DNA of 64,000 bases from Pseudomonas sp. 31-12. GTDB lineage: Bacteria; Pseudomonadota; Gammaproteobacteria; Pseudomonadales; Pseudomonadaceae. A program made the translations under genes and the position numbers. Under the pieces are notes generated by a model. It ran no database searches. It saw only the letters and a program-made list of their open reading frames with translations, and was not told where the DNA came from. Shown here piece by piece: positions 16,942 to 28,429 of the stretch (positions are counted from its first letter, which is position 1; the number at the start of each line of letters is the position of its first letter). The stretch covers positions 2,604,001 through 2,668,000 of the forward strand of contig NZ_CP029482.1 of the NCBI RefSeq assembly GCF_003151075.1, written 5' to 3'.

Positions 16942-19652
16942 TGAGCTGCCTCCTGCAGACCGTCAACGGATTTGCCAAAGATCGCGGGCGGAATGCCGGC
17001 GATACCGGCCGGCAATGCGACCAGGCCGGCACCCAGCTCTTCGTTGATGCGCAGCGGCAGACGCAAGGTCTGGCCAGCGACGTTCAAACTGAGCAAGGCG
17101 CCGTCATTGACACCCAGGCGATCGGCTTCGGATTTGGCCAGCGACACGTAAGCGGCCGGAATGCGTTCCTGAACCGGCGCGGCTTTGGAAGAGTTCTCTT
17201 CGCTGCCGAACAGGTGGAAGAACGGTACGACTTGCCAGGTGCCCGGTGCCGGGTTGAACGCACGCGGAACAGCAGCGAACCAGTTCAGCGAATCACCGGT
17301 GCTTTCGATCAGGCGGGTGCCCGGGTCGCCAGCGCGGATGTGACCACCGACTTCGTCCTGGAACTTGTTCCAGGCTTGCGGCGAGTTCCAGCCCGGAGAC
17401 CAGGCGAATGGCACTTGCTGACGCGGTTCGACCGAGCCCGAGTAACCTTCCATGGAGAACGAGAACGCAGTGTCGTTATCCTGGGAAGTACGCGGTTCGT
17501 GCACGCTGATGTCGGCGCGCATGGCGGTACGACCGGAGTAACGCAGCGGTTCGCGCGCCAGTTTCAGGCCTTTGATACGGAACGCGGCAGACGGTGCGGC
17601 ATCGACGATGCGCGCCAGTTGCGGCGTGCTGGCGGCGCAGGCAGCAGTGACGTGGTCCAGTTGGGTCCAGTCGATCGGCTGGTTCAACAGGGTTGCGCGC
17701 AGGGCATGCAGCCAGCGCCAGCCTTCGTGAACCAGGATGCTCGCGTCGAGGTAAGTCGGGTCGAAGACCTGGAAGAAACGCTGGGCGCGGCCTTCCTGGC
17801 TGACCAGCGTACCGTCGCCTTCAGCGAAGCTGGCGGCTGGCAGGACCAGGTGCGCGCGATCGCTGGTGGCGGTCTTCTGATGGTCCGCCACGATCACCAC
17901 TTTCGCGGCGTTCAGGGCAGCATCGACACGGGCTTTGTCGGTGCGGGTGTACAGATCGTTTTCCAGCACGACGATGGCGTCGGCTTTACCGTCGATCACC
18001 GCTTGCAGCGCTTCGTCGACCGAGTTGCCACCGAGCATGGCCAGGCCAAGGCTGTTGGCCTCTGGCACGATCAGGCTGATGGAACCGTTCTTCTCGCGCA
18101 GCTTCAAGGCTTTGGCGATGTTGGCGGCGGCTTCGATCAGCGCCTTGGAACCCAACGAGGTGCCGGCGATGATCAATGGACGCTTGGCCGCGAGCAGGGC
18201 GTCAGCAATGCGCTTGGCCAGCTCGAGGGCTTCAGTGTCGAGGCCTTCAACCGCTGGAGCGCTGGCGTCGAGGGCGTGAGCCACGGCGAAACCGATGCGG
18301 GCCAGGTCGTCCGGTGCTGCGTGAACGCATTCTTCAGCAATGTCGTCGAGCTTGGTTTCAGCCAGGCTGGCGATGAACAGCGGGTTCAGCGCGTGCTGAC
18401 CGATGTTTTTCACTGCAGCGTCGAGCCAAGGTTGAACGCGCATGGCATCGGCCATGTCTTCGGCTTTGCCCTTGACCGATTGACGCAGGGACAGCGCCAT
18501 ACGGGCAGCGGTCTGGGTCAGGTCTTCGCCAAGCACGAAGATCGCATCGTGATCTTCGATGTCGCGCATGTTCGGGATTGGCAGCGGGCTGTCTTTCAAC
18601 ACCTGCATGACCAGACGAATGCGTTCCAGCTCGGCGGCTTCGATACCGGAGTAGAAGTGCTCGGCGCCGACCAGTTCGCGCAACGCGTAGTTGCTTTCGA
18701 GGCTGGCACGGGGCGAACCGATACCGACGATGTTGCGACCGCGCAGCAGGTCAGCGGCTTTATCCAGTGCTTCGTCGAGGGTCAGCTTGGCGCCGTTGGC
18801 CAGCTTCGGCTGACGCGGGCGGTCTTCGCGGTTGACGTAGCCGTAGCCGAAACGGCCACGGTCGCACAGGAAGTACTGGTTTACCGAACCGTTGAAACGG
18901 TTTTCGATACGACGCAGTTCACCGTAGCGCTCGCCCGGAGAGATGTTGCAACCGCTGGAGCAGCCATGGCAGATGCTCGGCGAGAACTGCATGTCCCACT
19001 TGCGGTTGTAGCGCTCGGAGTGAGTCTTGTCGGTGAATACACCGGTCGGGCAGACCTCGGTAAGGTTGCCGGAGAACTCGCTTTCCAGGGTGCCGTCTTC
19101 AACGCGACCGAAGTACACGTTGTCGTGGGCGCCGAACACACCGAGGTCGGTGCCGCCGGCGTAATCCTTATAGAAGCGCACGCAGCGGTAGCAAGCGATG
19201 CAGCGGTTCATTTCGTGGGAAATGAACGGGCCCAGTTGCTGGTTCTGGTGAGTACGCTTGGTGAAGCGATAACGGCGCTCGTTGTGGCCGGTCATCACGG
19301 TCATGTCTTGCAGGTGGCAGTGACCGCCTTCTTCACAGACCGGGCAGTCGTGAGGGTGGTTGGTCATCAGCCATTCAACGACGCTGGCGCGAAACACTTT
19401 CGCTTCTTCGTCGTCGATGGAGATCCAGCTACCGTCGGTCGCTGGCGTCATGCACGACATGACGATCCGACCGCGTTTATCGTTTTCGTCGGTGTACTGC
19501 TTGACCGCGCACTGGCGGCAAGCGCCAACGCTGCCAAGGGCGGGGTGCCAGCAGAAATAAGGGATATCGAGGCCTAGCGACAGACATGCCTGTAACAGGT
19601 TGTCTGCCCCATCGACTTCGAGCTCTTTGCCGTCTACGTGGATAGTGGCCAT
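16938..19652 (-). CDS. nuoG: NADH-quinone oxidoreductase subunit G
   Basis: 904-residue iron-sulfur subunit. The N-terminal [2Fe-2S] site is [15 protein letters not shown] (from about residue 34). The unusual His-ligated [4Fe-4S] site is [12 protein letters not shown]. Two further Cys motifs follow: [17 protein letters not shown] and, for the N7-type cluster of some bacteria, [10 protein letters not shown]. The C-terminal part is a degenerate molybdopterin-oxidoreductase fold without cofactor. Length is close to E. coli NuoG (908). Confidence 0.97.
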   Translation of the reverse strand: MATIHVDGKELEVDGADNLLQACLSLGLDIPYFCWHPALGSVGACRQCAVKQYTDENDKRGRIVMSCMTPATDGSWISIDDEEAKVFRASVVEWLMTNHPHDCPVCEEGGHCHLQDMTVMTGHNERRYRFTKRTHQNQQLGPFISHEMNRCIACYRCVRFYKDYAGGTDLGVFGAHDNVYFGRVEDGTLESEFSGNLTEVCPTGVFTDKTHSERYNRKWDMQFSPSICHGCSSGCNISPGERYGELRRIENRFNGSVNQYFLCDRGRFGYGYVNREDRPRQPKLANGAKLTLDEALDKAADLLRGRNIVGIGSPRASLESNYALRELVGAEHFYSGIEAAELERIRLVMQVLKDSPLPIPNMRDIEDHDAIFVLGEDLTQTAARMALSLRQSVKGKAEDMADAMRVQPWLDAAVKNIGQHALNPLFIASLAETKLDDIAEECVHAAPDDLARIGFAVAHALDASAPAVEGLDTEALELAKRIADALLAAKRPLIIAGTSLGSKALIEAAANIAKALKLREKNGSISLIVPEANSLGLAMLGGNSVDEALQAVIDGKADAIVVLENDLYTRTDKARVDAALNAAKVVIVADHQKTATSDRAHLVLPAASFAEGDGTLVSQEGRAQRFFQVFDPTYLDASILVHEGWRWLHALRATLLNQPIDWTQLDHVTAACAASTPQLARIVDAAPSAAFRIKGLKLAREPLRYSGRTAMRADISVHEPRTSQDNDTAFSFSMEGYSGSVEPRQQVPFAWSPGWNSPQAWNKFQDEVGGHIRAGDPGTRLIESTGDSLNWFAAVPRAFNPAPGTWQVVPFFHLFGSEENSSKAAPVQERIPAAYVSLAKSEADRLGVNDGALLSLNVAGQTLRLPLRINEELGAGLVALPAGIAGIPPAIFGKSVDGLQEAAQ

Positions 19653-19753
19653 GGTTCAAAGTTCTTCGTTGGCCCGGTGTCAGCGGGCGTGGCTAATGGA
19701 ATCTTGTTATTCGTCCGAATCCAAACAGCCCATAAAAGGCGTCATCGAACGAG

Positions 19754-19784
19754 AAGGCGAAGGGCACGGACCCTTCGCCTTTTT
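19754..19784 (+). terminator. Terminator-like hairpin between nuoF and nuoG, T run on the plus strand
   Basis: An 11-bp perfect stem AAGGCGAAGGG / CCCTTCGCCTT with a 6-base loop, followed by TTTAAGC on the plus strand. The T tract is antisense to nuo, so for nuo mRNA it is a stable hairpin rather than a terminator. It fills the 138-bp gap between nuoF and nuoG. Confidence 0.6.
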
Positions 19785-19790
19785 AAGCGT

Positions 19791-21146
19791 TTACGCGCCG
19801 ACTACGATCGGCCTTGCCAGAGGCGGGACGACGGCGCTGGTAGGCGCGATGCCGGCTTCGAACTCTGGACGGAAGTATTTGATTGCGCTGCCCAACGGCT
19901 CCACGGCGCCCGGTGCGTGAGCACAGAAGGTCTTGCCCGGGCCGAGGAAACCGACCAGACCCAGCAGGGTCTCGATATCGCCGGCTTGCCCTTCACCGTT
20001 CTCGATCGCGCGCAGCAGCTTGACGCTCCACGGCAGACCGTCACGGCACGGGGTGCAGAAACCGCACGACTCACGGGAGAAGAACTCTTCCATGTTGCGC
20101 AGCAGGGAAACCATGTTGACGCTGTCGTCCACCGCCATGGCCAGGCCGGTACCCATACGGGTGCCCACTTTGGCGATGCCGCCGGCGTACATTTGTGCGT
20201 CGAGGTGTTCAGGCAACAGGAAACCGGTACCGGCGCCGCCTGGCTGCCAGCACTTGAGCGTGTAACCGTCGCGCATGCCACCAGCGTAGTCTTCGAACAA
20301 CTCGCGACCGGTGACGCCGAATGGCAATTCCCACAGGCCCGGGTTCTTCACCTTGCCGGAGAAGCCCATGAGCTTGGTGCCCATGTCTTCGCTGCCTTCG
20401 CGGGCCAACGATTTGTACCAGTCCACGCCGTCGGCAATGATCGCCGGCACGTTGCACAGGGTTTCAACGTTGTTCACGCAAGTCGGCTTGCCCCACACGC
20501 CAACGGCGGCCGGGAAGGGCGGCTTGGAGCGCGGGTTGGCGCGGCGGCCTTCGAGGGAGTTGATCAGTGCGGTTTCTTCACCGCAGATGTAACGCCCGGC
20601 GCCGGTGTGGACAAACAGCTCGAAATCGAAGCCGCTGCCCAGGATGTTTTTACCCAGCAGGCCCGCTGCCTTGGCTTCTTCCACCGCACGGTTGAGGTGC
20701 TTGGCGGCGGTGGTGTATTCGCCACGCAGGAAGATGTAGCCACGGTAGGTTTTCAGCGCGCGAGCACTGATCAGCATGCCTTCGATCAGCAGATGGGGCA
20801 GTTGCTCCATCAGCATGCGGTCTTTCCAGGTGTTCGGTTCCATCTCGTCCGCGTTGCACAGCAGGTAGCGGATGTTGATGGATTCGTCTTTGGGCATCAG
20901 GCCCCACTTCACGCCAGTGGGGAAGCCTGCACCACCGCGACCTTTAAGGCCGGAGTCTTTCACGGTCTGGACGATGTCGTCCTGAGCCATGTCGGCGAAG
21001 GCTTTGCGCGCGGCGGCGTAACCGTTCTTGGCCTGGTACTCGTCAAGCCAGACAGCTTCGCCGTCGTCGCGCAGACGCCAGGTCAGCGGGTGAGTCTCGG
21101 CCGAACGCTTGATGCGGTTGGCAGGACCGAAGGAAGTCAGGGTCAT
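19791..21146 (-). CDS. nuoF: NADH-quinone oxidoreductase subunit F
   Basis: 451-residue NADH-binding flavoprotein. [10 protein letters not shown] and the following region form the FMN/NADH site. [14 protein letters not shown] and the C-terminal [12 protein letters not shown] supply ligands of [4Fe-4S] cluster N3. It oxidises NADH and passes electrons to NuoG. It overlaps nuoE by 4 bases. Confidence 0.97.
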   Translation of the reverse strand: MTLTSFGPANRIKRSAETHPLTWRLRDDGEAVWLDEYQAKNGYAAARKAFADMAQDDIVQTVKDSGLKGRGGAGFPTGVKWGLMPKDESINIRYLLCNADEMEPNTWKDRMLMEQLPHLLIEGMLISARALKTYRGYIFLRGEYTTAAKHLNRAVEEAKAAGLLGKNILGSGFDFELFVHTGAGRYICGEETALINSLEGRRANPRSKPPFPAAVGVWGKPTCVNNVETLCNVPAIIADGVDWYKSLAREGSEDMGTKLMGFSGKVKNPGLWELPFGVTGRELFEDYAGGMRDGYTLKCWQPGGAGTGFLLPEHLDAQMYAGGIAKVGTRMGTGLAMAVDDSVNMVSLLRNMEEFFSRESCGFCTPCRDGLPWSVKLLRAIENGEGQAGDIETLLGLVGFLGPGKTFCAHAPGAVEPLGSAIKYFRPEFEAGIAPTSAVVPPLARPIVVGA

Positions 21147-21640
21147 ACGTAGCCCTCGAGCAATTTGGCAACGCCGGCAGGCTGCACATCACCGAAAGTG
21201 TCGTCGTCAATCATCAACGCCGGCGCCTTGTCACAGTTGCCGAGGCAGCAGACCGGCAGCAGGGTGAAACGACCGTCGGCGGTAGTCTGACCCAGGCCGA
21301 TGCCCAGATTGTTCTGGATTTCGCTGACTACCGATTCATGGCCGCCGATGTAGCAGACCATGCTGTCGCAGACGCGAATGATGTGGCGACCGACCGGCTG
21401 ACGGAAGATCTGGCTATAGAACGTCGCCACGCCTTCAACGTCGCTGGCCGGGATGCCGAGGATCTCGCCGATGGCGTAGAGCGCGCCGTCAGGCACCCAG
21501 CCACGTTCCTTCTGGACGATCTTCAGGGCTTCGATCGACGCCGCGCGCGGGTCTTCGTAGTGATGCAGCTCGTGCTCGATGGCCGAGCGCTCGGTTTCAC
21601 TCAAGGTGAAACGGTCTGTCTGGATAAGCGTGCTGTTCAT
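21143..21640 (-). CDS. nuoE: NADH-quinone oxidoreductase subunit E
   Basis: 165-residue thioredoxin-fold subunit with the [2Fe-2S] cluster N1a. The ligands are C-x4-C in VCDSMVC and C-x3-C in CLGNC. Length matches E. coli (166). It starts 2 bases after the nuoCD stop. Confidence 0.97.
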   Translation of the reverse strand: MNSTLIQTDRFTLSETERSAIEHELHHYEDPRAASIEALKIVQKERGWVPDGALYAIGEILGIPASDVEGVATFYSQIFRQPVGRHIIRVCDSMVCYIGGHESVVSEIQNNLGIGLGQTTADGRFTLLPVCCLGNCDKAPALMIDDDTFGDVQPAGVAKLLEGYV

Positions 21641-21642
21641 GC

Positions 21643-23433
<1,791 letters not shown>

Positions 23434-23499
23434 TTATCGCTTTCGGTCAACGTAAAGAATGAAGCCAGTGTCTCGTTCTATAAAAGAAGCAGATCTGGA

Positions 23500-24174
23500 T
23501 CAGACTTCGTCGGGGCTGCGCAGGTTGGTGACTGCGATTCGCTGTTCGCGGCGCTGTTCCTTTTGCGAAGGCATCTCGGCGCGGTACACGCCTTGATCAC
23601 CGACGACCCAGGAAAGCGGACGACGCTCCTGTCCAATCGACTCTTGCAAGAGCATCAAGCCTTGCAGGAAAGCTTCAGGACGGGGCGGGCAGCCAGGCAC
23701 GTAGACGTCCACGGGCAGGAACTTGTCCACCCCTTGAACGACAGAGTAGATGTCGTACATGCCACCGGAGTTGGCGCACGAACCCATGGAGATAACCCAT
23801 TTAGGTTCGAGCATTTGCTCGTAGAGACGCTGAATGATCGGCGCCATCTTGATGAAGCAGGTACCGGCGATAACCATGAAATCCGCCTGGCGCGGCGATG
23901 CCCGGATAACCTCGGCGCCAAAGCGCGCGATGTCGTGGGGCGCCGTGAAGGCGGTGGTCATTTCCACGTAGCAGCACGAAAGACCGAAGTTATACGGCCA
24001 CAGGGAGTTCTTGCGCCCCCAGTTGATCGTGCCGTTAAGCACGTCTTCGAGCTTGCCCATGAAGATGTTTTTGTGGACTTGATCTTCTAACGGATCGGAA
24101 ACGGTTTCCCGTTCGCCAATCGGATACTGCTCGTTAGGAGCATCGGGGTCGATCCTGGTGAGATTGTATTGCAT
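23500..24174 (-). CDS. nuoB: NADH-quinone oxidoreductase subunit B
   Basis: 224 residues from an ATG with GAGG 8 bases upstream; a TTG two codons earlier is less likely. It binds the terminal [4Fe-4S] cluster N2 through adjacent Cys67-Cys68 (GLSCCYVEM), Cys133 (GSCANSGG) and Cys162 (PGCPPRPEA), and hands electrons to the quinone. Confidence 0.97.
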   Translation of the reverse strand: MQYNLTRIDPDAPNEQYPIGERETVSDPLEDQVHKNIFMGKLEDVLNGTINWGRKNSLWPYNFGLSCCYVEMTTAFTAPHDIARFGAEVIRASPRQADFMVIAGTCFIKMAPIIQRLYEQMLEPKWVISMGSCANSGGMYDIYSVVQGVDKFLPVDVYVPGCPPRPEAFLQGLMLLQESIGQERRPLSWVVGDQGVYRAEMPSQKEQRREQRIAVTNLRSPDEV

Positions 24175-24184
24175 TGCCAAAGCC

Positions 24185-24598
24185 TCATTGTTTCAGCTTC
24201 GCCTGCCGCTTGCGACGAGCTTCCGGAGCCCAGTCAAGGGCGCCCACTCGGAACAGGTAGACAAGACCTGCCAACAGAATTGCTATGAAAACGAGAGCTT
24301 CGACGAATCCGGTCCAGCCGCTTTCGCGGACGGACACAGACCAGGCAAAGAGAAAGAGGGCTTCGATATCGAAGATCACGAAGAGCATCGCGACCAGATA
24401 GAATTTGGCTGAGAGCCGCAAGCGGGCGCCACCTGTAGGTAGCATGCCGGACTCGAACGGTTCGTTTTTGCTGCGGCCCCAGGCTTTTGACCCGAGGAGG
24501 CTGGAGACGCCGAGCATGAAGGCGCAAAGGCCGACGACGCCCAGAAGGAAAATGGCAAAGCCCCAGTTGTGGGCCATGAGTCCTGTCGCTTCGGGCAT
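24185..24598 (-). CDS. nuoA: NADH-quinone oxidoreductase subunit A
   Basis: 137-residue three-helix membrane subunit, first gene of the operon. The start [11 protein letters not shown] is chosen because AAGGA lies 8-9 bases before this ATG; the frame also extends 25 codons upstream from a TTG, without family support. [13 protein letters not shown] and [14 protein letters not shown] are the conserved loop and helix of the family. Confidence 0.95.
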   Translation of the reverse strand: MPEATGLMAHNWGFAIFLLGVVGLCAFMLGVSSLLGSKAWGRSKNEPFESGMLPTGGARLRLSAKFYLVAMLFVIFDIEALFLFAWSVSVRESGWTGFVEALVFIAILLAGLVYLFRVGALDWAPEARRKRQAKLKQ

Positions 24599-24806
24599 GC
24601 TGGTAATCCTTAACAGAGAGCAAAGGTCTCTGAGCTTGAAAAGAAACAAAGCAGTGACGATATGTCGCAGCAATCAATCCCGCTGATTTTATGGCACAAC
24701 ACGGTGCAAGTAAAATTCAGATAGCGAAATTATTTAATGGAATAAGGACATAGCGCACCTCCGAAGCCCCGCAGCCCATGCGTTGCGGGCATTAGCCGGG
24801 TTTTCA

Positions 24807-24870
24807 TCAATATTGTTTTGTAGGGAATGTAACGAACATAGTTGTAGCTAAATGATAATCAATATTGTTT
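24807..24870. promoter_or_regulatory. Spaced direct repeat upstream of nuoA
   Basis: TCAATATTGTTT occurs exactly twice, at 24807-24818 and 24859-24870. The repeat distance is 52 bases, almost five DNA turns, and each copy contains the palindrome CAATATTG. The second copy is preceded by AATGATAA, weakly like a Fur box. Position, 210-270 bases before nuoA, fits an activator or repressor site pair. No regulator can be named. Confidence 0.35.
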
Positions 24871-25026
24871 GGCTTGGTTTTTAAACTGTTTAACGGCTGG
24901 GTGACTGGGAAGTTGTCTTATATGGCTGTTACTACAAGTAGCGGAGATGGACGTTTTACCTCGGTTTTCTGCGCGCGGTACCGCTCTGGATCAATGTTTT
25001 TCGTAGGACTTGAAGGTGCATGCATT

Positions 25027-25122
25027 CCTGTGGGAGTCGGGCTTGCCCGCGATGGCGGCCTTTCAGTCGACATCTGCAGTGACTGACACACCGTCATCGC
25101 GAGCAAGCCCGCTCCCACAGGG
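25027..25122. repeat. Inverted REP pair
   Basis: CCTGTGGGAGTCGGGCTTGC and its near-complement GCAAGCCCGCTCCCACAGG flank about 35 bases. One mismatch (T for C after GGGAG) lies in the left arm. Confidence 0.85.
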
Positions 25123-25155
25123 TTATGTGGTGTTTGGTAAATCGCGGGCAAAAAA

Positions 25156-25178
25156 ACGCCCCGAACCAGTCGGGGCGT
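25156..25178 (-). terminator. Intrinsic terminator of aceA
   Basis: Stem ACGCCCCGA / TCGGGGCGT with a 5-base loop and a run of T on the minus strand, about 70 bases after the aceA stop. Confidence 0.8.
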
Positions 25179-25245
25179 CAGATGTGCGGCGTTGCGGTTA
25201 GCTTTCTATTCGGTCCGCAACGGCCGTTAGCTCAGGCGAAGCAGA

Positions 25246-26571
25246 TCAGTGGAACTGTTCTTCTTCAGTCGAACCGGTCAGCGCGGTCACCGAAGACGAG
25301 CCACCTTGAATCACGGTGGTCATGTCGTCGAAGTAGCCGGTGCCCACTTCCTGCTGGTGAGCCACGAAGGTGTAGCCCTTCGAAGCGTCAGCGAATTCCT
25401 GCTCTTGCAGCTTCACGTAGGCAGTCATGTCGTTGCGGGCGTAGTCGTGCGCCAGGTTGAACATGCTGTGCCACATGTTGTGAATGCCGGCCAGGGTGAT
25501 GAACTGGTGCTTGTAACCCATGGCGGACAGTTCGCGCTGGAACTTGGCGATGGTCGCGTCGTCCAGGTTTTTCTTCCAGTTGAAGGAAGGCGAGCAGTTG
25601 TACGACAGCAGTTGGTCCGGGTATTCCTTTTTGATCGCTTCAGCGAAGCGACGAGCCTCGTCCAGATCCGGCTTGGCGGTTTCGCACCAGATCAGGTCGG
25701 CGTACGGCGCGTAAGCCAGGCCGCGAGCGATCGCCTGGTCCAGGCCGGCGCGCACTTTGTAGAAGCCTTCCTGAGTGCGTTCGCCAGTCACGAACGGCTG
25801 GTCGTACGGGTCGCAATCAGAGGTCAGCAGGTCAGCTGCGTTAGCGTCGGTACGGGCCAGGATGATGGTCGGAGTACCGGCAACGTCAGCCGCCAGACGG
25901 GCAGCGGTCAGCTTCTGTACAGCTTCCTGGGTAGGAACCAGTACCTTGCCGCCCATGTGGCCGCATTTTTTCACGGAAGCCAGTTGGTCTTCGAAGTGAA
26001 CGCCGGCGGCGCCTGCTTCGATCATACTCTTCATCAGCTCGTAAGCGTTCAGAACGCCGCCGAAACCGGCCTCGGCGTCAGCAACGATGGGTGCGAAGTA
26101 GTCGATGTAGCCTTCGTCGCCCGGGCCTTTGCCGGCTTTCCACTGGATCTGGTCAGCACGACGGAACGAGTTGTTGATGCGCTTGACCACGGTTGGAACC
26201 GAGTCCACCGGGTACAGCGACTGGTCCGGGTACATCGATTCGGCGGAGTTGTTGTCCGCAGCCACTTGCCAGCCCGACAGGTAGATTGCCTGGATGCCGG
26301 CTTTGACTTGTTGTACAGCCTGGCCGCCGGTCAGGGCGCCCATGCAGTTGACGAAATCTTTATCAGGACGGAAGGATGGCTTGGCGCCCTGGGTCACCAG
26401 GTTCCACAGCTTCTCGGCGCCCAGTTTTGCAAAGGTGTGCTCAGGTTGAACCGAGCCACGCAGGCGGACGACGTCAGCAGCGGAGTAAGCGCGTGTCACG
26501 CCTTTCCAGCGTGGGTTTTCAGCCCAATCTTTTTCGAGGGCTGCAATTTGCTGTTCGCGTGTCAGTGCCAT
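25246..26571 (-). CDS. aceA: Isocitrate lyase
   Basis: 441 residues, the E. coli-type short isocitrate lyase, which splits isocitrate into glyoxylate and succinate at the entry of the glyoxylate shunt. The catalytic loop [14 protein letters not shown] holds the active-site Cys. [16 protein letters not shown] and [10 protein letters not shown] are also characteristic. From memory P. aeruginosa has a longer enzyme (about 531 residues), so this differs in isoform although it stands in the same place next to nuo. Monocistronic, with its own terminator. Confidence 0.96.
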   Translation of the reverse strand: MALTREQQIAALEKDWAENPRWKGVTRAYSAADVVRLRGSVQPEHTFAKLGAEKLWNLVTQGAKPSFRPDKDFVNCMGALTGGQAVQQVKAGIQAIYLSGWQVAADNNSAESMYPDQSLYPVDSVPTVVKRINNSFRRADQIQWKAGKGPGDEGYIDYFAPIVADAEAGFGGVLNAYELMKSMIEAGAAGVHFEDQLASVKKCGHMGGKVLVPTQEAVQKLTAARLAADVAGTPTIILARTDANAADLLTSDCDPYDQPFVTGERTQEGFYKVRAGLDQAIARGLAYAPYADLIWCETAKPDLDEARRFAEAIKKEYPDQLLSYNCSPSFNWKKNLDDATIAKFQRELSAMGYKHQFITLAGIHNMWHSMFNLAHDYARNDMTAYVKLQEQEFADASKGYTFVAHQQEVGTGYFDDMTTVIQGGSSSVTALTGSTEEEQFH

Positions 26572-27071
26572 GGAGATAAACCTCGTCGCATAGGTCTGGG
26601 GTGGAAAATTCCTGCTCCTGCCAACTACGCAAATTAAAGAAGCGTAAAAGGCTGCTCGCTGACCAGAAGCTTAGGTGGTCAAGTCGGATTCGGCGGGGTT
26701 GGCGACGGGATGAACGATGGGCTCGAGGGGAAGTGAGCAGGTAAGGGCGAACTGGCGAGCGGATTCGGGCGTCGTGGGCCTTTATACGAACTTCAGTGTG
26801 GAGCCGGGTTACCTAATTACGCTTCCGTCCCTCGGGACAACTTCGTTCCAGTCGGCAACCTCGTCAAACACACCTTGTGGGCGGTACAGACACGAAACGG
26901 CTCGCTGGGGTAGATGCGAGCGGCGCCTCGAAGGCCCTTGCCAGGGCCCCTGATTAGCGGGAGCGAGGCCATCATGCCTTTGCTTTTTTCGATCGTCAAA
27001 CGTTTTGTAGTGCTTTTTTTCAAGCACTACATCTTTGGTCTAATACGACTAATCAGTCAGTTTCCGGTGGT
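26572..27071. other. Gene-free region upstream of aceA
   Basis: 500 bases that should hold the aceA promoter. Two hairpins are seen: GGCCCT-TGCC-AGGGCC (26933-26948) and a 9-bp stem GTAGTGCTT / AAGCACTAC (27007-27030), the latter a possible end of the secretin-like gene transcript. Frames on both strands look like chance. Confidence 0.5.
27007..27030. terminator. Hairpin downstream of the secretin-like gene
   Basis: GTAGTGCTT and AAGCACTAC form a 9-bp stem around TTTTTC, followed on the minus strand by AAAACG and on the plus by ATCTTTGG. Weak T run, so termination is uncertain. Confidence 0.4.
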
Positions 27072-27833
27072 TTAGTCCAAAGTATCGACTTTCACCCGCA
27101 GGGTCATGTCATCCCGGCCTTGAGTCGAGTAGCTGCGGGTCAGACCCTGTTTGTCGGCTTGAGTCTGACGGTTCACGCCGGCCAGGGTGATCCACTCGCC
27201 CAAGCGTCCCGTGACAGTTGTGTCGGTACTTTGCACATTCACTACATCGGGACGTTCCTGGCTCATACGGTCACGGTTAGTACTGATCGACAAGTGAACG
27301 ATGTCGCCGGTGACGCTGGCGGTGACATAGAAACCCTGGGTGACGTTGCGGTATTCGGTCTGGCTGCGCAGATCGCCGTAGGAATCGGTCTGGCTGCTGG
27401 TGAGCGGCACGCTCTGGCCGACCTGAATCAGTGCCGGTGCGCCTTCGCTGGCCTGAATCTGCTGGATGCCGCCATCGCGGCTGTCGGTGCTGCGGTTGAT
27501 GATGCGCGTCTGGCTCGGCTTGGCGCCGTTGACTGAGTAACCCTGGTCGCCCTGGAAGTTGTTTTCGTTGGTGTCGACGGTGATGAGCAGGCGCTTGGCG
27601 GCAACGTCGAGTTGCGTAACAAGGGCCTTAAGTTCGTCGATCTTGCGCTGATCGGCATTAACGATCAGCTGGTTGCCGTAGGCGCTGACCTGGCCATCCT
27701 TGCCGATGAAATCCTGTGCCATCGGCAACATATCGGCACTGGTGCGGTAGTTCAGGGGCACGATCTCGGTGGCCGCCATGGCTGAAAAACTGCACGTCAG
27801 CAGCAGCGTGGTGAGCAGGGTGCGTAGGGACAT
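27072..27833 (-). CDS. Secretin-like periplasmic protein without full secretin barrel
   Basis: 253 residues with a signal peptide (SLRTLLTTLLLTCSFSAMA, cleavage before ATEIV). The N-terminal part TEIVPLNYRTSADMLPMAQ...NQLIVNADQRKIDELKALVTQLD is an N1 (NolW-like) secretin repeat. The rest has short beta-strand features like the secretin domain (VTGDIVHLSISTNRD; GRLGEWITLAGV) but is far shorter than a pore-forming secretin (usually over 350 residues). It is alone, with no type II/III or pilus genes around. Start chosen for GGAG 8 bases upstream. Role unknown; possibly periplasmic. Confidence 0.7.
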   Translation of the reverse strand: MSLRTLLTTLLLTCSFSAMAATEIVPLNYRTSADMLPMAQDFIGKDGQVSAYGNQLIVNADQRKIDELKALVTQLDVAAKRLLITVDTNENNFQGDQGYSVNGAKPSQTRIINRSTDSRDGGIQQIQASEGAPALIQVGQSVPLTSSQTDSYGDLRSQTEYRNVTQGFYVTASVTGDIVHLSISTNRDRMSQERPDVVNVQSTDTTVTGRLGEWITLAGVNRQTQADKQGLTRSYSTQGRDDMTLRVKVDTLD

Positions 27834-27913
27834 ATCCGTTATCTCCGACATCTTGAAGTGTTGATATTGCCAGTTTGTCGGCCCGGCGTGGGGCAAGTTG
27901 AATCGCAGACAGC

Positions 27914-27949
27914 AAAACGCCCCGGCATCGGTCGATGGCGGGGCGTTTT
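27914..27949 (-). terminator. Intrinsic terminator of the GNAT gene
   Basis: An 11-bp stem AAAACGCCCCG / CGGGGCGTTTT about 55 bases after the GNAT stop. Confidence 0.75.
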
Positions 27950-27969
27950 GTGGTGTTCTTGTGGGCCTT

Positions 27970-27999
27970 TGTGGCGAGGGAGCAAGCTCCCTCGCCACA
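27970..27999. repeat. Short palindromic repeat, GCGAGGGAGC type
   Basis: A 30-base perfect palindrome with 14-bp arms (TGTGGCGAGGGAGC) around AA. The same arm occurs in the larger repeats at 47305 and 61314, so this is one half of a second REP family. Confidence 0.8.
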
Positions 28000-28003
28000 G
28001 GTG

Positions 28004-28429
28004 TCAAGCGGAGTGCCGCACCATGTCCACATGCGGAATCCCGGCTTCCAGGAACTCCTCACTGACCAGGCTGAAACCCAAGCGCTCATAGAACGCCGTG
28101 GCCTGGACCTGTGCGCTCAGCATCTGCTGCTTCAGTCCACGCTTCTCGGCTTCACCGATCACCGCTTGCATCAGCGCATCGCCGACTTTCAGGCCGCGCC
28201 AGTCTTTAAGCACCGACACCCGGCCGACGTGACCATCGGGCAACAGGCGTGCGGTGCCGATCGGAAAGTCGCCTTCGAAGGCCAGGAAATGCACTGCCGT
28301 AGCGTCATCGGCATCCCATTCAAGCTCGGGTGGAACGGATTGCTCGGCAATAAACACCGTCTCACGAATGCGCCGGATCTCGGCGTTGTCCTTTTGCCAG
28401 TCTGCGACACGTACGTGAATTTTATTCAT
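28004..28429 (-). CDS. GNAT-family N-acetyltransferase
   Basis: 141 residues with the GNAT acetyl-CoA site VGRVSVLKDWRGLKVGDALM and the C-terminal FYERLGFSLVSEEFLEAGIPHVDM typical of the ElaA/YjcF subgroup. Substrate unknown. Its start overlaps the end of the roxA gene by 8 bases, so the two are translationally linked. Confidence 0.85.
   Translation of the reverse strand: MNKIHVRVADWQKDNAEIRRIRETVFIAEQSVPPELEWDADDATAVHFLAFEGDFPIGTARLLPDGHVGRVSVLKDWRGLKVGDALMQAVIGEAEKRGLKQQMLSAQVQATAFYERLGFSLVSEEFLEAGIPHVDMVRHSA

Larger units (their letters stand above)
24599..25245. other. Upstream region of nuo and downstream region of aceA
   Basis: About 650 bases without a gene. The nuo-proximal half is AT-rich and holds a spaced direct repeat (24807-24870). 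The other half holds an inverted REP pair (25027-25122) and the aceA terminator. Short frames here lack ribosome-binding sites. Confidence 0.6.

Noticed and set aside
24851..24867. Possible Fur box (AATGATAATCAATATTG)
   Set aside because: Only about half of the 19-base consensus is matched, and no iron-related gene or small RNA with terminator follows; the same core recurs 52 bases away, favouring another explanation.
26809..27027. Two overlapping minus-strand frames of about 70 codons upstream of aceA
   Set aside because: They have no ribosome-binding site, mutually shifted frames of equal quality, and run through two hairpins; chance frames are more likely.
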